DNA of 64,000 nucleotides from Puccinia triticina (GCF_026914185.1 NC_070564.1:682001-746000); one strand, 5' to 3'; numbered from the stretch's first letter, positions 36,604 to 48,841 are shown. Made by a program: numbers and translations. Notes: generated by a model not told the origin, from the letters alone.

Positions 36604-39180
36604 ATGGCAGAGCCAGAGTACTTCCAGAATTGCCCCTCAGCTTCCTCAGGAATCAACATCTCTGCAACCACCCCTCCCATCAGATGCTCCTACTCCACCA
36701 CCAAGTAAGTCGATAGACTTCTCCTCATGATCACCCCCAGGCTGTTTCTCACTTTATCCATATCCCTCTAGGTCAGCAGGCGCTTGAAGCAAACTTTCCA
36801 GCCAAGATGTTACCAGCACCCACTTTTGAGGAGTTTACAATTAGCAAAAGTGATCCCGGCGGCCCTCTTCCATTGAATCCTACCGAACCAATCCTCAATA
36901 ATGAAATCCAGCAAATTACAGCAGAGGAATTTGGACAAACGATCCAAGCTGCTGAGCAAGCAGCCAAAGGGCTGAGAAATCTCAAGCTCCCCCGCAGTTG
37001 GAAACACCTAGTTGATGTCCTTGCTAATTCCATTACCAGCACAAAACGCAGTGAGTTCAAGTTTTCCCAGATTGCCCTCCCCATCCGGATGTTGCCTTCT
37101 CTTTTGACTGAAGCTTTTGCCAAGCCTGGGAGGAAACAGGCGAGATTCCGGACGATGAAGCCATCAAAATTGAATCAATCAAACCAAGCTCCACATCACC
37201 TCAAACATCCACTGGAGCAACTTTGAGCAAGCCCCCCAAGAAACGAGCCAAAAAAGGTGCCTCTGGTCGGCCAGCCGACTTGTTGGAAAAGAATACCAAG
37301 ACTCCAACAAACAGCAACCATTCCAATCCAGCAGCTCTCTCCAACAAATCAGACACACCTCAGCTTACAATCCTGAAACATGCCACTACGGATAATCCAA
37401 ACATTAACACCCCAATGGGTGCACAGGCACCTCTTGCCACCATCAGAGATTTGGAACCGCACCACTCTCTGGATACCCCTGATAATGCTGTGCAGGCTTC
37501 ACCAACTCTACCTGCCAACTCTCAAGTTGGACCTGTAGCTTGGGACTCAGTGGTTGAAAATCCAGAACATCATATCCCGCCCGAATCCTCTCCATCAGCT
37601 GCAACTGAGACCAACAACACCAAAGCTGGGGTCTCCAACACTAATCTAGCCGCTCCGGTGGAGCCACCTGGACACGGAACAACAACGGCCCCTCAACCAT
37701 CCCCAACCAACCAAGTTCTGCAACCTTTCCAAAGTATCCCAGAAAACCCTTCTGGTCAAGCAAATCCAACCCCAAGTGGCCCATCCAACCCAAACCCTTC
37801 CGATCCTGCTGCTCAGTTCATTGTTTGCCCGCTAACAATCCTCAAGTCTGTTGATGTGCAAATTAAAGTTGTTCATATTCACCAAGATTTCGAGGGATCC
37901 AAGCCATCTTGGCAAAGGTACCAAACCACCTGGGCTTCCCTCACGTCTCTGGTTCAATTTTGTGTACAGTCCATGCACGCTTCAACTCCTTCAAACCCTG
38001 AATCCCAATTCCAACGCACACCATGCTCATATGCATCTTGGATTAAAACAATCAGCTCCCTGGGTAAGTGTTCTTTTCTTTTTTCTACATTCCTGTCTCC
38101 AAACACACCGTAACTAACTGTTAGGTTGTTTCTCCCATGTATCTAGCGGACAGCTTCTTGTCACCATCAACCAATGAACAGTGGTACTGTCCCGACATCA
38201 TTGATTTCCCCTTGCTTGCCACATTTGGAAACAAGGACAAATCCATCCTGCCGCAATCCTACATCTCTACTGCTGCAAAGACACCCCATCCCAAATCAAC
38301 TCTAGTCCGGTTCCTTTATTGACTTGCGCACCCTACCAAAACCTCCATCTCAGAGTGGGCAAAGCTTGTTGCCGCTTCTGTGGAGATCATGGCCAATAGT
38401 CTGTACAAGCCACCCGTCCCCACAACCCAGAAGAGCAACAATTAAATCATTCAAGGTGTGCAAGTACTTCAATACATCGAGGCCATCAAAAACCGCCCCT
38501 CCAGCTTTGAGTCTGCACAAGAAAATCCTACCTCAGATGCTCCAGCCCCCCAGCGATCTCATTCTTTTGATGTTCTCCATGATTTCTTAAACCTCATTCT
38601 TGATGTTCTCTCAGCATATGTCATCTTCCAAACTCATGCACTCAGCGAGCCCCCACAGACAGAGGTGCACAGGAAAACCAATAAGCGGAACCGCGGTGCC
38701 AACCATAAATCATCTGATACTCTCACTCAGACAAACCAAGAATCATCAGAATTGATCCAGCTTCGAGATGAATCAACTCGCAAACTACAGTCCTACCAGC
38801 GTTGTCAAAACTACCAGCCCTTGATATTTTTCCTCCTCAGTGGTGTTCTTGGTCTTTTTCTAGCACCCAAGAACCACCGGCGCCACACTGTTGTCTCTGA
38901 TTGCATGGAATTCACCCAGGTAATCTCAGTAATTAAACAACACTCAATTTCAACTCACACGCCCGAAGAACCCATCTGGAAAAACCTCTCAGCATATATT
39001 GTTAAGATATTCTCCCCTGTCTTCCGCCTGCCAAACATAATCTCCCACATGGAAAAGACCCCAACCCAACATGAGATTGCTCAGGCCATTACTCTTGATT
39101 TTCTCAGTCATTGGGCAGAATGCCAGCCCACTTCACCTTTCCTTATTCCCCATGCTTCCCGTCATATAGAAGACAGTTGA
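36604..39180 (+). pseudogene. frameshifted relic of a large rust-type repeated protein
   Basis: Coding segments follow one another on the plus strand but break repeatedly. An N-terminal part (36.6 kb) reads APQLPQESTSLQPPLPSDAP and, across a GTAAGT...CTCTAG intron, QQALEANFPAKMLPAPTFEE, but is out of frame with the only nearby ATG. A one-base shift near 37124 takes ...TEAFAKP into WEETGEIPDDEA. A long Pro/Ser/Thr/Asn-rich region runs to 38062, then a GTAAGTG...CTAG intron. ADSFLSPSTNEQWYC... ends at an in-frame TGA (38320), followed by TKTSISEWAKLVAAS and a TAA. A final segment (38458-39180) ends PHASRHIEDS. No known domain. At least two frameshifts and two stops make it a pseudogene. Confidence 0.6.
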
Positions 39181-39906
39181 TTTTTTAAACTTGTACATAT
39201 ACATCAGTACATAAGCTGAAGTTTATTGCTGTCTGGCCTCCTCTCACTCAAACTGTTTTTCTCGTCTTTTATTCCTTTTGTGATTTGGTCTTTTATATCT
39301 CAAATTCAGCTTCCCAGATACCAAGCCTGTATTCAACTGTTAATTCCTAGCCACAAATGTTTATAAGTGATTGATCTTACCCTGATGCCCTTAAGATTAA
39401 AAATTGACATCTTTCTGTTGATTTCTGAAATGAAGTCTCTCCAATGCTCTCCCTTACATCTGTTTGTGAGTTTTTCAAACCGTGGAATGTGTAACACATT
39501 CAAAAACCAAGCATATTCTTGCTTCAGACAATGGGTATTCATCAACAAAACCTCAGTGACCATAGTAGTCTTCCTTCCGTGCATCACTTGCGGTTTCTGG
39601 TCATTGGCGCATGGAATATCTTTTCATTTTATAATGGTTTTAATTCATTTCTCCTTTAGGGCATAAGTTATATATATGAAGTAATCTTTGAGAAAAATCA
39701 AACTCAATTCCAATCATCACGTTTGGCGGCGGTGAAATTTCTTTGTATAGTGCGGGGTGACTTCCAATCCTTTGCTTCCAGTTTGTATCTCTTTTTTGGA
39801 TCACTCCTCAAGCCGTATTGAGTTACCTCTGTTCGAGGAAGTTTCACTACACACTCAACCTAATATGATATACACCCAGACCACAAGTCAGTGCTTATTG
39901 TTAGAG
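39181..39906. other. AT-rich intergenic
   Basis: No gene seen. Short ORFs overlap on both strands without support. Confidence 0.45.
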
Positions 39907-40603
39907 TCAATCTTGATTATATGGAGTATCACATACACCAACAGAAACAAATCCGTAGCGGACACTGGGAACTCGAGCTGGGTTGCCACTAAATCTAATA
40001 CAATCTCCGTGTTTGAGGTCTTGAAAGTTTTTGAGCGCCTCGGAATTGAGTGAACACAAATTGATTTGACCTGATTGGGACTGCGCAGGAGGAAGGTCAG
40101 CAATTTGATGGTGCACACTCAAGCAAACGTTCATGGGCATTTTAGAGAACTACTATATTTAGTTTTGAGTCTAGAGGTAAATCCCATACCTGCTTGATGG
40201 TATTATCCACAATTTCAAGATGGGAGACCCTCTCGTGAATCGGATGCCAGTGGACCTGCACAACTTGAGCCATACCAAAGACCTGGGCATTTTTGTATTG
40301 ATATAGATCGGGAAGTTCTCCATGGTGAATATACCAATTGAGGTTCTCTACAGTAATTGTTGGTTGGTTCAATACAGGACACAATGATAGTTTTCCACAT
40401 AGGAAGATCTGGCTGAGAGTATTGTCAAAGATTGCAGGAATATCAGGATCGTGAAATTTGAGCACAACATGATATTCTTGATACCCAGTGAATGATGGGG
40501 GAAGATTAAATGATGCAATAGGGGTCCCAAGGTGTATTTCATCTCCAACTCGTTGTATACTACGTGTATTTGCAAGAAGTAAATTGGCAGCAATCTCAAT
40601 CAT
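39907..40603 (-). CDS. small two-exon protein, paralogue of the gene at 52.4 kb
   Basis: Exon 1 (40603-40190) and exon 2 (40080-39907) join in phase 0 across a 109-bp intron (GTATGG...TTCCTCCTGCGCAG), giving 195 residues from an ATG at 40603. It shares a pattern with the ORF at 52363-52995: a start of type M(I/K)I-AN--L--NT, then GD-I, a beta-rich stretch, T-QI-L-G-L, PTI--EN-NW--H-G-L, and near the C-terminus a L--GD-I---G motif (LKHGDCIRFSGNP). The beta-rich layout with GD and G spacing suggests an OB-like fold, but that is inference. Not recognised by name. No membrane segment or signal peptide. Confidence 0.55.
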
Positions 40604-41270
40604 TATGATTGTCTAATAGTTTGGAAATACGGCAGGCTGAGTTCTGACTGGCAATTGAGGAATTTTAGGGAGGGGTGGGACAAGCAGAGGCACCCAGCAT
40701 TCAATCCCGTCTTTTAATGGGGATACTCATCTATCCCAAAGTGTTAGAGGGCAAGAAACTTTTGTTTTGGCCTTCCGCCCACAAAGGCCAATGACTTGTT
40801 CCCTTGCCTTCCCTGCATTATCTCATCTCAGGAATAAAGGATTTTATGTATCAATTTTGAAATGTACAAGTCAATCTGCCTCTTTGTTCTACTGTGTTAA
40901 TTGGTGCAATTTGAAAATTGCTACAAAGTGTGTTCTCCACGGCGGGCATCTTGGTTTGGATTTGTTTGTCTTTATGTGTAAGATATCCTTTGTTAGGCCT
41001 TCCTGTTAACCATTTTATTTGGATAATACATAACATATTTGTGTGATTAACCTTTGTGATAGTTTCATGCATACGTACAATGCAGTGTTGACTGCCATGT
41101 ACGCGCGTACATGGGTGTGACCCATTGCACAAAATCCCTTCCACTACCAAAATATCCATGTGCATGAGGGACTACAAAGTCTATTTCTACAATGTGTAAT
41201 ACATAAAAACAACAATACCACCACCCATGCCCCCAAGGTCTTCTCCATCCAATTACCCAAAGGCTAACGT
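40604..41270. other. intergenic with a palindromic motif
   Basis: The upstream region of the preceding gene ends at the retrotransposon insertion site. It holds the 16-bp palindrome at 41097 and a related word ATGCATACGTACAAT near 41067. Confidence 0.5.
41097..41112. repeat. ATGTACGCGCGTACAT palindrome
   Basis: A perfect copy, flanked by CC and GG, which extends the palindrome to CCATGTACGCGCGTACATGG. It lies 494 bp upstream of the start codon of the gene at 40603. Confidence 0.9.
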
Positions 41271-42115
41271 TGTGAGAATGAAAGCTGGTTGGCTGATGAA
41301 GAATGTCCGCTAACCGCCTCCTTCAAGAATATTGATGTCTGGTCTGTGTGATTGTTGGTAACTCGGCTCCACACTGCTACTTTCTGCTAGCCTTCAGCGC
41401 TCCTCTACTGAGCCTGATCTATAGCGTAATAATCCGCAAGTGAATAAAGCTCCGCACGTTGTAAGCACAAAAATCCGCAAGTAACTCTTGAATAAGGATA
41501 AGAACACAGGTAATCCTCTCAATAACTCTTGTACGTCCGTAGTTGTAAGTACAATGATGATGAGTGAAAATCCATAATAATAATTTGATAGGATAAAGAT
41601 AATAATAGGATACAAGAGTCCCCCCCTCCGCGCACATCGGCGTTCCCACCCAATCCTGCACGTCTGACACTTTCCCGCACTAGTCCGCCTACTCCGCCCG
41701 CTATCCCGCTTGTCACTTTCCCAGACTCCGTTCCTCTCCGACGCTTGCCCTCCCACCGTCCTCTGTCTAGCCCCCGTCAGTCGTTCTCTTGCCACCGCCT
41801 TCACCCCGGTTCCACCCACTTGGGCTGTCATGGCTCACCCGCTGACGCGCCGCTGCTACCAGTCCACGTGTGTAGTCCCGCCGCAGTCCAGCCCTGTCTT
41901 TTTCCGCTCCAATCCGAATACCCGATCCAAAATCCGCAATCCGTGCATTCCAATCCGCGCGTGACTTTCCGTAAGCTTTCCTAGCGTGCTTTCCTTACCT
42001 CATCCTCAGTGCTTATGTCACCGGAATGCACCCTGCCTGAGCGGCTTTGTGCATTCCCCGCCCGCGCTATCCCCGCGTGGACATTCTACCGCGCTTGCCT
42101 ATATAAATCACCACA
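41271..42115 (-). repeat. 3' LTR
   Basis: This 845-bp copy lies at the plus-left side. Its outer end (TGTGAGAATG) and inner end (TATATAAATCACCACA) match the copy at 50204-51859. Confidence 0.9.
42099..42108 (+). promoter_or_regulatory. TATA box in the LTR pointing into the antisense gene
   Basis: CTATATAAAT lies at the inner edge of the 3' LTR, 127 bp before the ATG of the plus-strand gene. A pyrimidine/CA-rich leader follows. The same box in the other LTR (about 51843) points out into flanking DNA. Confidence 0.55.
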
Positions 42116-42234
42116 TCCGCCCCAGTTTTGAAGTCCTGCCCCCAGGATCTTCCCACACATTTGCCCGCTCCCACACTTGTCACACGTCCCCATACACATC
42201 ATCCCCCTTTCCCACACATCTCTTCCCGTTCAAT

Positions 42235-43625
42235 ATGGTAGCTTGCGATTGCTGTACTCGACTCGGATTACCCTGCGTCTACTCCCGCGCTGGTCGTGCG
42301 TGTAAGAACTGTAGGGATTCAAAACGCTGCTGCTCCGCCTTCACTCCCAAATCCGACAGCTCCCGCAGAAACCGCGAATCTCAAAACCGTCCACCGCTGT
42401 CTGGATCCCAAAGCTTTCGTGCGGAACGTTCCCCGTCTGTTATCTCAGTCAGTTCCCGCACCAAGTCGCCCTCCGCACACGGTGAAGATCTTATGACGCC
42501 GCCACCCAATCGTGCCGACTGCTTGAGCGCCAAAGAATACGTCCAACAAGCCCAGGCGTGGGCCCGTAAACACGGCGTCAACAGACCTTTAGTCGACGAG
42601 TGTCTCAAACGTCCTCAAGAACCCGCATTGACGCCTGCTGCTGGACCTTCATTGGCTGCCGCGCCTTCTCCCACTGCTGGTTTGAAGCGCCCCTTGGCGG
42701 ATTCTACGGATCAATCCTCGAAGCGTCCATGCCCAGCCGGTTCTCAGACTCTGGGTCTTGCAGCCCGTTTTTCCGCTTGTCCGCGTGACCCAACGCCAAT
42801 TGTTCTCTCTCCAGAGCCCATGTTTCCCCAGGCTCCCGGTAAGTAACTTTCCGCTTCTACTTGTTGAGCCGTCGCTAACCATTGACCGCTTTTTCCGCTC
42901 CAGCCACCCCAGCAAGGGACACCGAGATGGCACCTGAAGACTCGTCCCATACTCCTTCTGGCTCGCCACCCAGCTCCCCGCAGTCCGTTCCGCATGCCAA
43001 AGTCCCGCAAGCCAGAACCGCCCGCGCCGCCTCTATCCACACGTTGGAGTCCACGGACCCGCCTTCTCCACCGGCTGATACCACTCCAAAAGCGCCTCGA
43101 CTCCTTGCCCCGTCAGCCGCTACTGTTCGAGCCGCATCTCCTGACTCTCCAACTCCACGCCCTTGAGCCTTGTCGGTACCTATCCACCTACCGCCGCCTG
43201 CCAAGCCTGCCGCGGACACCGAAGCCGGGTTGCTAAATCGCCAACTCGCGGAAATCTCCCGCAACCTATGCAACACCTTCCCCGACAACCCCCTCTGGGA
43301 ACAAGCCGTGTTCCCCGCCGCCGCCGTACTCGACTTCATAGGCGCCTTCCGCGATATGTACCGCGCTCTGCTCCACATCTCCGCGATAACACCCGCACAA
43401 CGCCGCCGTAGGTACGCATTCTTCCTCATCGGCATCAACCAGCTTGTCAAACAACTCAAGCTAGCCATTGTTGTTCCCGCCGACAAACGTGCTCTACGAG
43501 CTCAACAGAACATGGAGGAAGCGCTACAGAACGAGCCGCACCCCGCACAACCCACCGCCGCGGACTATGACGCTCCTATCCCTGCGGAGCGTACCCGCCG
43601 CTCCTCTGACTCCAGACTTCCCTAG
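42235..43625 (+). CDS. antisense Cys-rich (zinc-cluster-like) protein carried by the retrotransposon
   Basis: Exon 1 is 42235-42838 and exon 2 is 42904-43625. The 65-bp intron (GTAAGT, CTAAC, CGCTCCAG) closes in phase 1. The N-terminus MVACDCCTRLGLPCVYSRAG is followed by ACKNCRDSKRCC, eight Cys within 34 residues, resembling the paired Cys knuckle of fungal zinc-cluster or Zn-knuckle proteins. A Ser/Pro-rich middle follows, with basic KRP motifs. A C-terminal helical region (LLNRQLAEISRNLCNTFPDN, ALLHISAITPAQRRRR, FFLIGINQLVKQLKLAIVV) completes it. An in-frame TGA at 43164 (codon read CCT TGA GCC) interrupts exon 2; the frame stays open on both sides. Host or transposon regulator are both possible. 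Its position antisense to pol suggests an accessory element gene. Confidence 0.75.
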
Positions 43626-44219
43626 CTTCCCTTTCTCCGCTTTTTCTTCTCTTTCTTTTGTCATCTCCCCCCTTGTATATAGCCCTATCCTGCGGAAACA
43701 ATGCTTGTGATACACGCGCAGTCTGTGTTCCGCACCCGGATAGTTTCCGCCTAGAGAGAGCTACCGAGAATCCAAATCAAAGTGAGCAAAAACAAAGGTC
43801 CACCGTCCCGAAATTTTTTTTGTAAGTGCCTGGACCGCCCCAGAATGAGAACCACTTTAGTCCCCGCACTTCCTTTTCCATTTTTATCCTTTTTTTTTTT
43901 TTTTTTTACCACCTTTTACCATACACCGTCCAGAAAGAAACCGCAATCCATGAGAGAGAGAAACCAGAGAAAAACGCAATCCACAAAAGAAAAACCAGAA
44001 AAGCTGCAATCCACGAGAGAGAAATTCCGCAAGGTACCTGGTCCGCCCCAGAAGGATTTTCCGCACAAAATCCCCGTACCCCGCACCTAGAAATACAGAT
44101 AGACAACAAGCCAGTGAAACGCATAATAAAAATGAAACCAAACTCTATAAGATAACGAACATTCTGGGGTGGCTATGTAACCTGGCTGTAGACCAGATAG
44201 CGCACCCCCTCACCAATAA
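43626..44219. other. retrotransposon spacer between two convergent genes
   Basis: This is the shared 3' region of the plus-strand accessory gene and the minus-strand integrase. It contains a T18 run (about 43890) and repeated GAGAGAGAAA/AATCCA words. Confidence 0.6.
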
Positions 44220-45515
44220 TCACTTGTGGCTTTTGCCTGCCACGGCTTTCCCTGCCCCGGCCTTTTCAGCGCTGTCCCCAGCGGTCCGCAAACGCCTACT
44301 CCGTCGCAACGGCGGAGGTGCCTGATCCGCACCGTCCTCCTCCGACGCAGCTTCCAAACCAGAATCTTCATTGCTAGCCGCCGCGCCCGTGCCCTCCGCA
44401 CCCTCTGAGCTCGCTGAAGAAGAGGCGTCCTCAGGGACCCGAACCTCCTCCTCAGAGTCATCCGATTCCGCGGTCTGACCAAAACCCGTAGAACCCCGTG
44501 CGTAAAACCGCTTGACATGCATTGCCGCCGCCCGCCGCTTCAGAAGCGTCCCGTCCAGTTCCTCCAGCTGATAACTTCCACCAGGGAATTGAGACACAAC
44601 GCGATAAGGACCATTCCATTGGTTAGCAAACGACTTGCCCCACTGAGACTTGAGGCTACGATTGTAAAGAAGAACCAATTCCCCCTTGCGGAGAGAATCC
44701 CGCAAGCAATGAGAACACCGACGGTCCCAGTATCGGACCGCCTTAGCACGACTCTCCTTAAGGCGCGTCACCGCTTTTGCAATAACTGAATCCCGCCGCA
44801 ACCACTCCTCCGCTTGCGCCAAAAGCAAGTCGTCCGCCGATTTAACTTTCCACCAATCCACAGCCAGATACGTGAACATCTCTATATCTACCGGCAAGAC
44901 CGGCTGGCACCCAAACAACATCTCGTACGGCGAATACCCCGTTGTCCGCTTAGTGGAAATCCGATCTGCGAACAAAACAGCGGGCAGATACTGCTGCCAC
45001 TTCTTACCGTCCTTGCCACACAATTTCACCAGAGCGCTCTTGATCGGCTGATGGCCACGCTCAACCATTCCCGCACCTTCAGGGTAGTACTCTGTTACTT
45101 TGCCGAACTTAGCACCGCACGACTTCACCAATTTCCGCAAGCCGCCACGAAATTCCGCACCGCCGTCCACCGTGATGAGTCGCACACTCCCAAACCGCGC
45201 AAACCAGTCCTCTTCCAAAAACTGTTTGACTTTTGCCGCCGTGAGATTCACCAGAGGCCGCGCCTCCACCCAACCGGAAAGATCATCTCGCGCCACGATC
45301 AGGTACTTGAACTTCCCTGCCTTGATGTGCACCACATCCATTGATATCCTACTAAATAGCGTGTCCGTTTCTGTAGGCTTCCCGATCTCTTTAGGCAAAC
45401 GCTGACTACGCCTCTGGCATTGCTTGCAACTCCGCACCCATTGCCGCACACTCCTCGTAACACCCGGCCACCAAAACCGCGACTGAACTCTCCATCTAGT
45501 TTCCACTTCGCCTCA
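44220..45515 (-). CDS. integrase domain of Ty3/Gypsy pol
   Basis: The zinc-binding end runs from LGH (before an in-frame TGA at 45515-45513) to CKQC. Catalytic residues are visible as D in SMDVVHIKAG, D in LITVDGGAEF and E in GMVERGHQPIK, consistent with D,D(35)E. Downstream are RWNGPYRV-type sequence (FANQWNGPYRVVSQFPGG) and an acidic Ser/Glu tail ending AGKSHK. It inserts cDNA into the host chromosome. The frame is the same as RT and RNase H, so the TGA is a nonsense mutation within one polyprotein. Confidence 0.88.
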
Positions 45516-46310
45516 ATGACCCAGCTCCTTGTGTAAACTCCGCAGGACAGCTTCCTGATCAATGCGCCGAGTCACTACCACCAAGTGTACCGGTGCGCTC
45601 CAACGCCATAGTTGACCCTCATGCACGAATAAATTCGCCGCTTTACGTTTGATCCAGCAATGAACTGTCGGACCAATTCCCGCAGGATAACGAAGAGTCG
45701 TCAGGAACACCACCAAGTACTCATACCTCGGCGTCTGAGTCACTGGCAAGCCTCCACCCTCCTCCGCGACCGCGTCCTTTGCCATTCGCACATCGAGAAT
45801 CCGCCACTCCATGTCCAGCTGTTCCGCCAGCGCGAATTGATCCTCATCGTCACCCAGGGGAATGCGGGAAAGCACGTCTGGCATTGTGAACGCCTTGCCT
45901 GGCACGTGCACCACTTTGAAAGAAAACAACTGCAAGAATGCCACCCACCTCGTCATTGGGGCATTAGGCAGCAACGGACAATTGATCATCCGCACCAACA
46001 CCTCCGCATCGACCAGTAATTCGAAATAGACGCCCCACAGTATGTGTTGCAATCTCCGCACGATTTTTGCCACTCCGCACAGCTCCAACTTTGGCTGGGA
46101 ATACCGCGACTCCACATCCGTAAACGTCACCAATTCATACAGCACGGGCCGATCCTTCCCGTCCTCTTCCTGGGTGAGTACTCCGCCCGCACCAAACTCA
46201 CTTGAGTCCACTGCCAAACGAATTCCGCCGCTATCGTAGTTGAGTTCCTTTAACAAGATCTTTTGGCCTACTATGTCCTTCAGCATTGCGAACGCCTCAT
46301 CACACTCTCA
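45513..46310 (-). CDS. RNase H and connection region of pol
   Basis: Starting after an in-frame TGA (46310-46308), the frame gives ECDEAFAMLKDIVGQ, then RLAVDSSEFGAGGVLTQEED, RPVLYELVTFTDVESRYSQP, KLELCGVAKIV and MINCPLLPNAPMTRW. This is the Ty3-type RNase H with the first D in AVDSS and E in KLELCG. The usual 35-40-residue RT-RNase H linker (NYYR-F type) before ECDEAF is not present, so an in-frame deletion is likely. Confidence 0.82.
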
Positions 46311-48056
46311 TAACCCAAGGAACTGCAGGATATGAGACGCCGTGCGTGGTTTTGGCCAATCCAGTATCTTGTTTCGCTTAGGTTCCACGACCCGCCGTCC
46401 GTCTTTAGACACCTTGTGCCCTAGGACCTCCAGCGCCGGTACACAAACCGCAAACTCCTTTCCTGACACCGTAAGACCCGCTTCCTCGATCCAAAACAAA
46501 ACCCGCTCCAGCGCCACTGCATACTCCCAGATAAACCGACGAATATTAGGATTTTCCGCCAACGCCGCTCTGCTGTAGTCACTCCTTGGTCCTTTCACGG
46601 CCGCATCTTCAATAAATATTTGCGCCGTGTGAGGTAACTTGTCCTGAAGGATCCAGGACATCTGCGCCTGATACACCGCCACCGAATTGGTAGCCCCCTG
46701 CGGAAGCCAAGTAAGCTGCAAGCGCCCCAATTGCGTCTTGAACGCCGTCAGCGGCCTTGACTCCGCGTGCAATTCCCGCTGGTTGTATCCGCCCATTACG
46801 TCCACCAGACCATAGCAAACCCGCCCCGCCATAGTGTCAATTAATTCCTCTATGCGTGGCGGTAATCCAGCGTCCCGTATAGTGGCCGAATTAAGCCGTT
46901 GCAAGTCGTGCACAATCCGCAGACTCTTCTTGTCCTGCTTTATTACCGCAAAGATCGGACTAGAGTAACTGGAGCATGATTGCTCATACAACCCTGTCCG
47001 CAACCGTTCCCGCACCAGTTCCGTCATCTCCCCACAAATCGCCGCCGGTATAGGGATAGGCCGTATCTGCCATGGCTCATGCGGAACCGTGGGGATTCAA
47101 TAAGGATCCCCAATGCACCGCTTGAGTAAGCCCCGATCTTCCGTTCCGAATGACAACGCCTTCTCCCGCAACATAATAGCTTCGGCTAATAAGTGAAACT
47201 CCTCCTCGTGGAGCCATTCCGGTGGCCCAAAGTTGAGACTGGCCATCCGTTCCGCCGTAATCCGCTTTGTTGGCTCAAACCTTGGCGGAACCCAATGCAG
47301 AGGAGTCTTGAACGGATCCCGGCTCCACTTGATCTCCCTCAATGGCGGGTTGAGCTCCTGCGGCATTGCCACGTTCCGCGGCCGCACCTTCCTCGCCACC
47401 GGTTTATACCTCCCACCGTTGACCCGGCCCATTCTTGCTTCACCGTCGTCGCCAATTGTCCTAGCCACAATCAAACCCCTGCGCGGACGTTTCATTTCGC
47501 TCACAACCGTGGCACAATGGTAGGGTTTTGTAGAAAGCCGACTCGGAAGTGCATACTTGGGAGGACTTACTTGTACACTACTTGCCTCTGCCACGCAGTT
47601 CCCGGTTTCCGCACCAATTTTTCCGCCCTTGTCCATTCCTGCTTTCCGCTTGTCACTCGTCCCTGTTGCAGAGTAACGGCTCACCACAGTGGCGCTGTGG
47701 TAGTGCTTTGATCCTTCCACACTCAGAGATGCACAAAATGGAAAGCTCACTTTGGTATTGGACTGCCTCGCCGTACCTCCGCCAATACCCTCCCGCTTCT
47801 TTAATGTCGACCGTCCAGGCTGAGTCGAAGCTTCCTCTGCCCGGATAGCTTGGCCAACAACTAAAAATCCTCCGCGGGAGGCTCCGCACAGTGATGCGGT
47901 GCCCCTTTGCCCACCTCCGTCACCCAATCTCTGCTTTGAGGCTGGCAGATGATCGTCTCGTACTGCTTCCCGTGAGTCCCTTCCACCCGCATCACTTCCT
48001 CTTGCCTTGCGGGACAGAAACGCAGCTGCGCTCGAAAAGCAAACAGTGCTGGTCAA
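46308..48056 (-). CDS. reverse transcriptase region of pol
   Basis: One frame from 48056, interrupted by TGA at 47099-47097. Motifs: PHEPWQIRPIPIP, CSSYSSPIFAVIKQDKK, SLRIVHDLQRLNSATIRDAG, VCYGLVDVMGGYNQREL (motif A with its Asp), RLQLTWLPQGATNSVAVYQ, then IFIEDAAVKGPRSDY at the motif C position. The catalytic pair in most Ty3 elements is DD (FIDD); here it reads ED, which would be expected to cripple the polymerase. The segment upstream of 47.4 kb is poorly conserved linker, and its frame differs from the protease frame. Confidence 0.85.
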
Positions 48057-48841
48057 CCAAGGATGATCTTGTGAGACCTAGTTACCAAGAACGATAACTT
48101 CTTGACCACTTTTGCCACCTCCACGGTCTCCGCCTCCGCTATCCCGTCCACTTCACAAGTAAACCCGCCCATCGTGCGGATTTTTATGTGAGTCTTCCGC
48201 AACGCCAAATCCGCCGGGAGAATGTTGATCATGGACCCTGTGTCGATCATAGCCCATTTTGTGACGTTTCCTACCCTCATACTCACGTATCCCAGTGGAC
48301 AGGACACGGCCGTAGATGGTAGAACGGGAATTGAATCCAGCGAGTGTCCAAACTCCGCACACTTAACCTCCGCAGTTTCCGCGTTAGTGGTGACAGCCGT
48401 CACCGCTGGCTTCCTTTCACCTGACACCTCTTTCAACACGCTGATCATCTCGTCCGCCATCACCGGGGAAATTGCCGCCATCTCCCTCAAGGTAAGGGCT
48501 ACCGTGGTTTCCGCGCCCATTGCTCGCCGTGCAACTTCTGCCGCCTTTTTCTTATTGCCCCCCGCCACCGGAGCTACCGGAAGCTGCTTGACTGGCTCCG
48601 GTCTGGCTCTAGGAGCGGGAACGGGATCCAAATCCATCTTCTCCAAACGCTCCCCCAAGAGGACTTCCCCCGTTTGCACGCACTTCACACTGCTGGCCAC
48701 TGCCGGCGGCTTCCACACCATGCCCTTGACCATCCCAATATTCACTTTCCCTTTGCCAAAGGTTGCCTGGCCCGCACCACGTCCCTCGGAACCGGTCCAT
48801 CCACTGGCGTACAATCCGGCCAAAAGAAAGCGCGCCCCCAC
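48053..48841 (-). CDS. retroviral-type aspartic protease of pol
   Basis: A frame distinct from gag and overlapping its last 100 bases. The active-site motif is WAMIDTGSMINILP, with upstream PLGYVSMRVGNVTKW and downstream VTRSHKIILG before TGA (48055-48053). The family normally continues ILGRPW. Codon context (GGT TGA CCA) is consistent with a mutated CGA. It processes the Gag-Pol polyprotein. Confidence 0.85.
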   Translation of the reverse strand: MGARFLLAGLYASGWTGSEGRGAGQATFGKGKVNIGMVKGMVWKPPAVASSVKCVQTGEVLLGERLEKMDLDPVPAPRARPEPVKQLPVAPVAGGNKKKAAEVARRAMGAETTVALTLREMAAISPVMADEMISVLKEVSGERKPAVTAVTTNAETAEVKCAEFGHSLDSIPVLPSTAVSCPLGYVSMRVGNVTKWAMIDTGSMINILPADLALRKTHIKIRTMGGFTCEVDGIAEAETVEVAKVVKKLSFLVTRSHKIILG

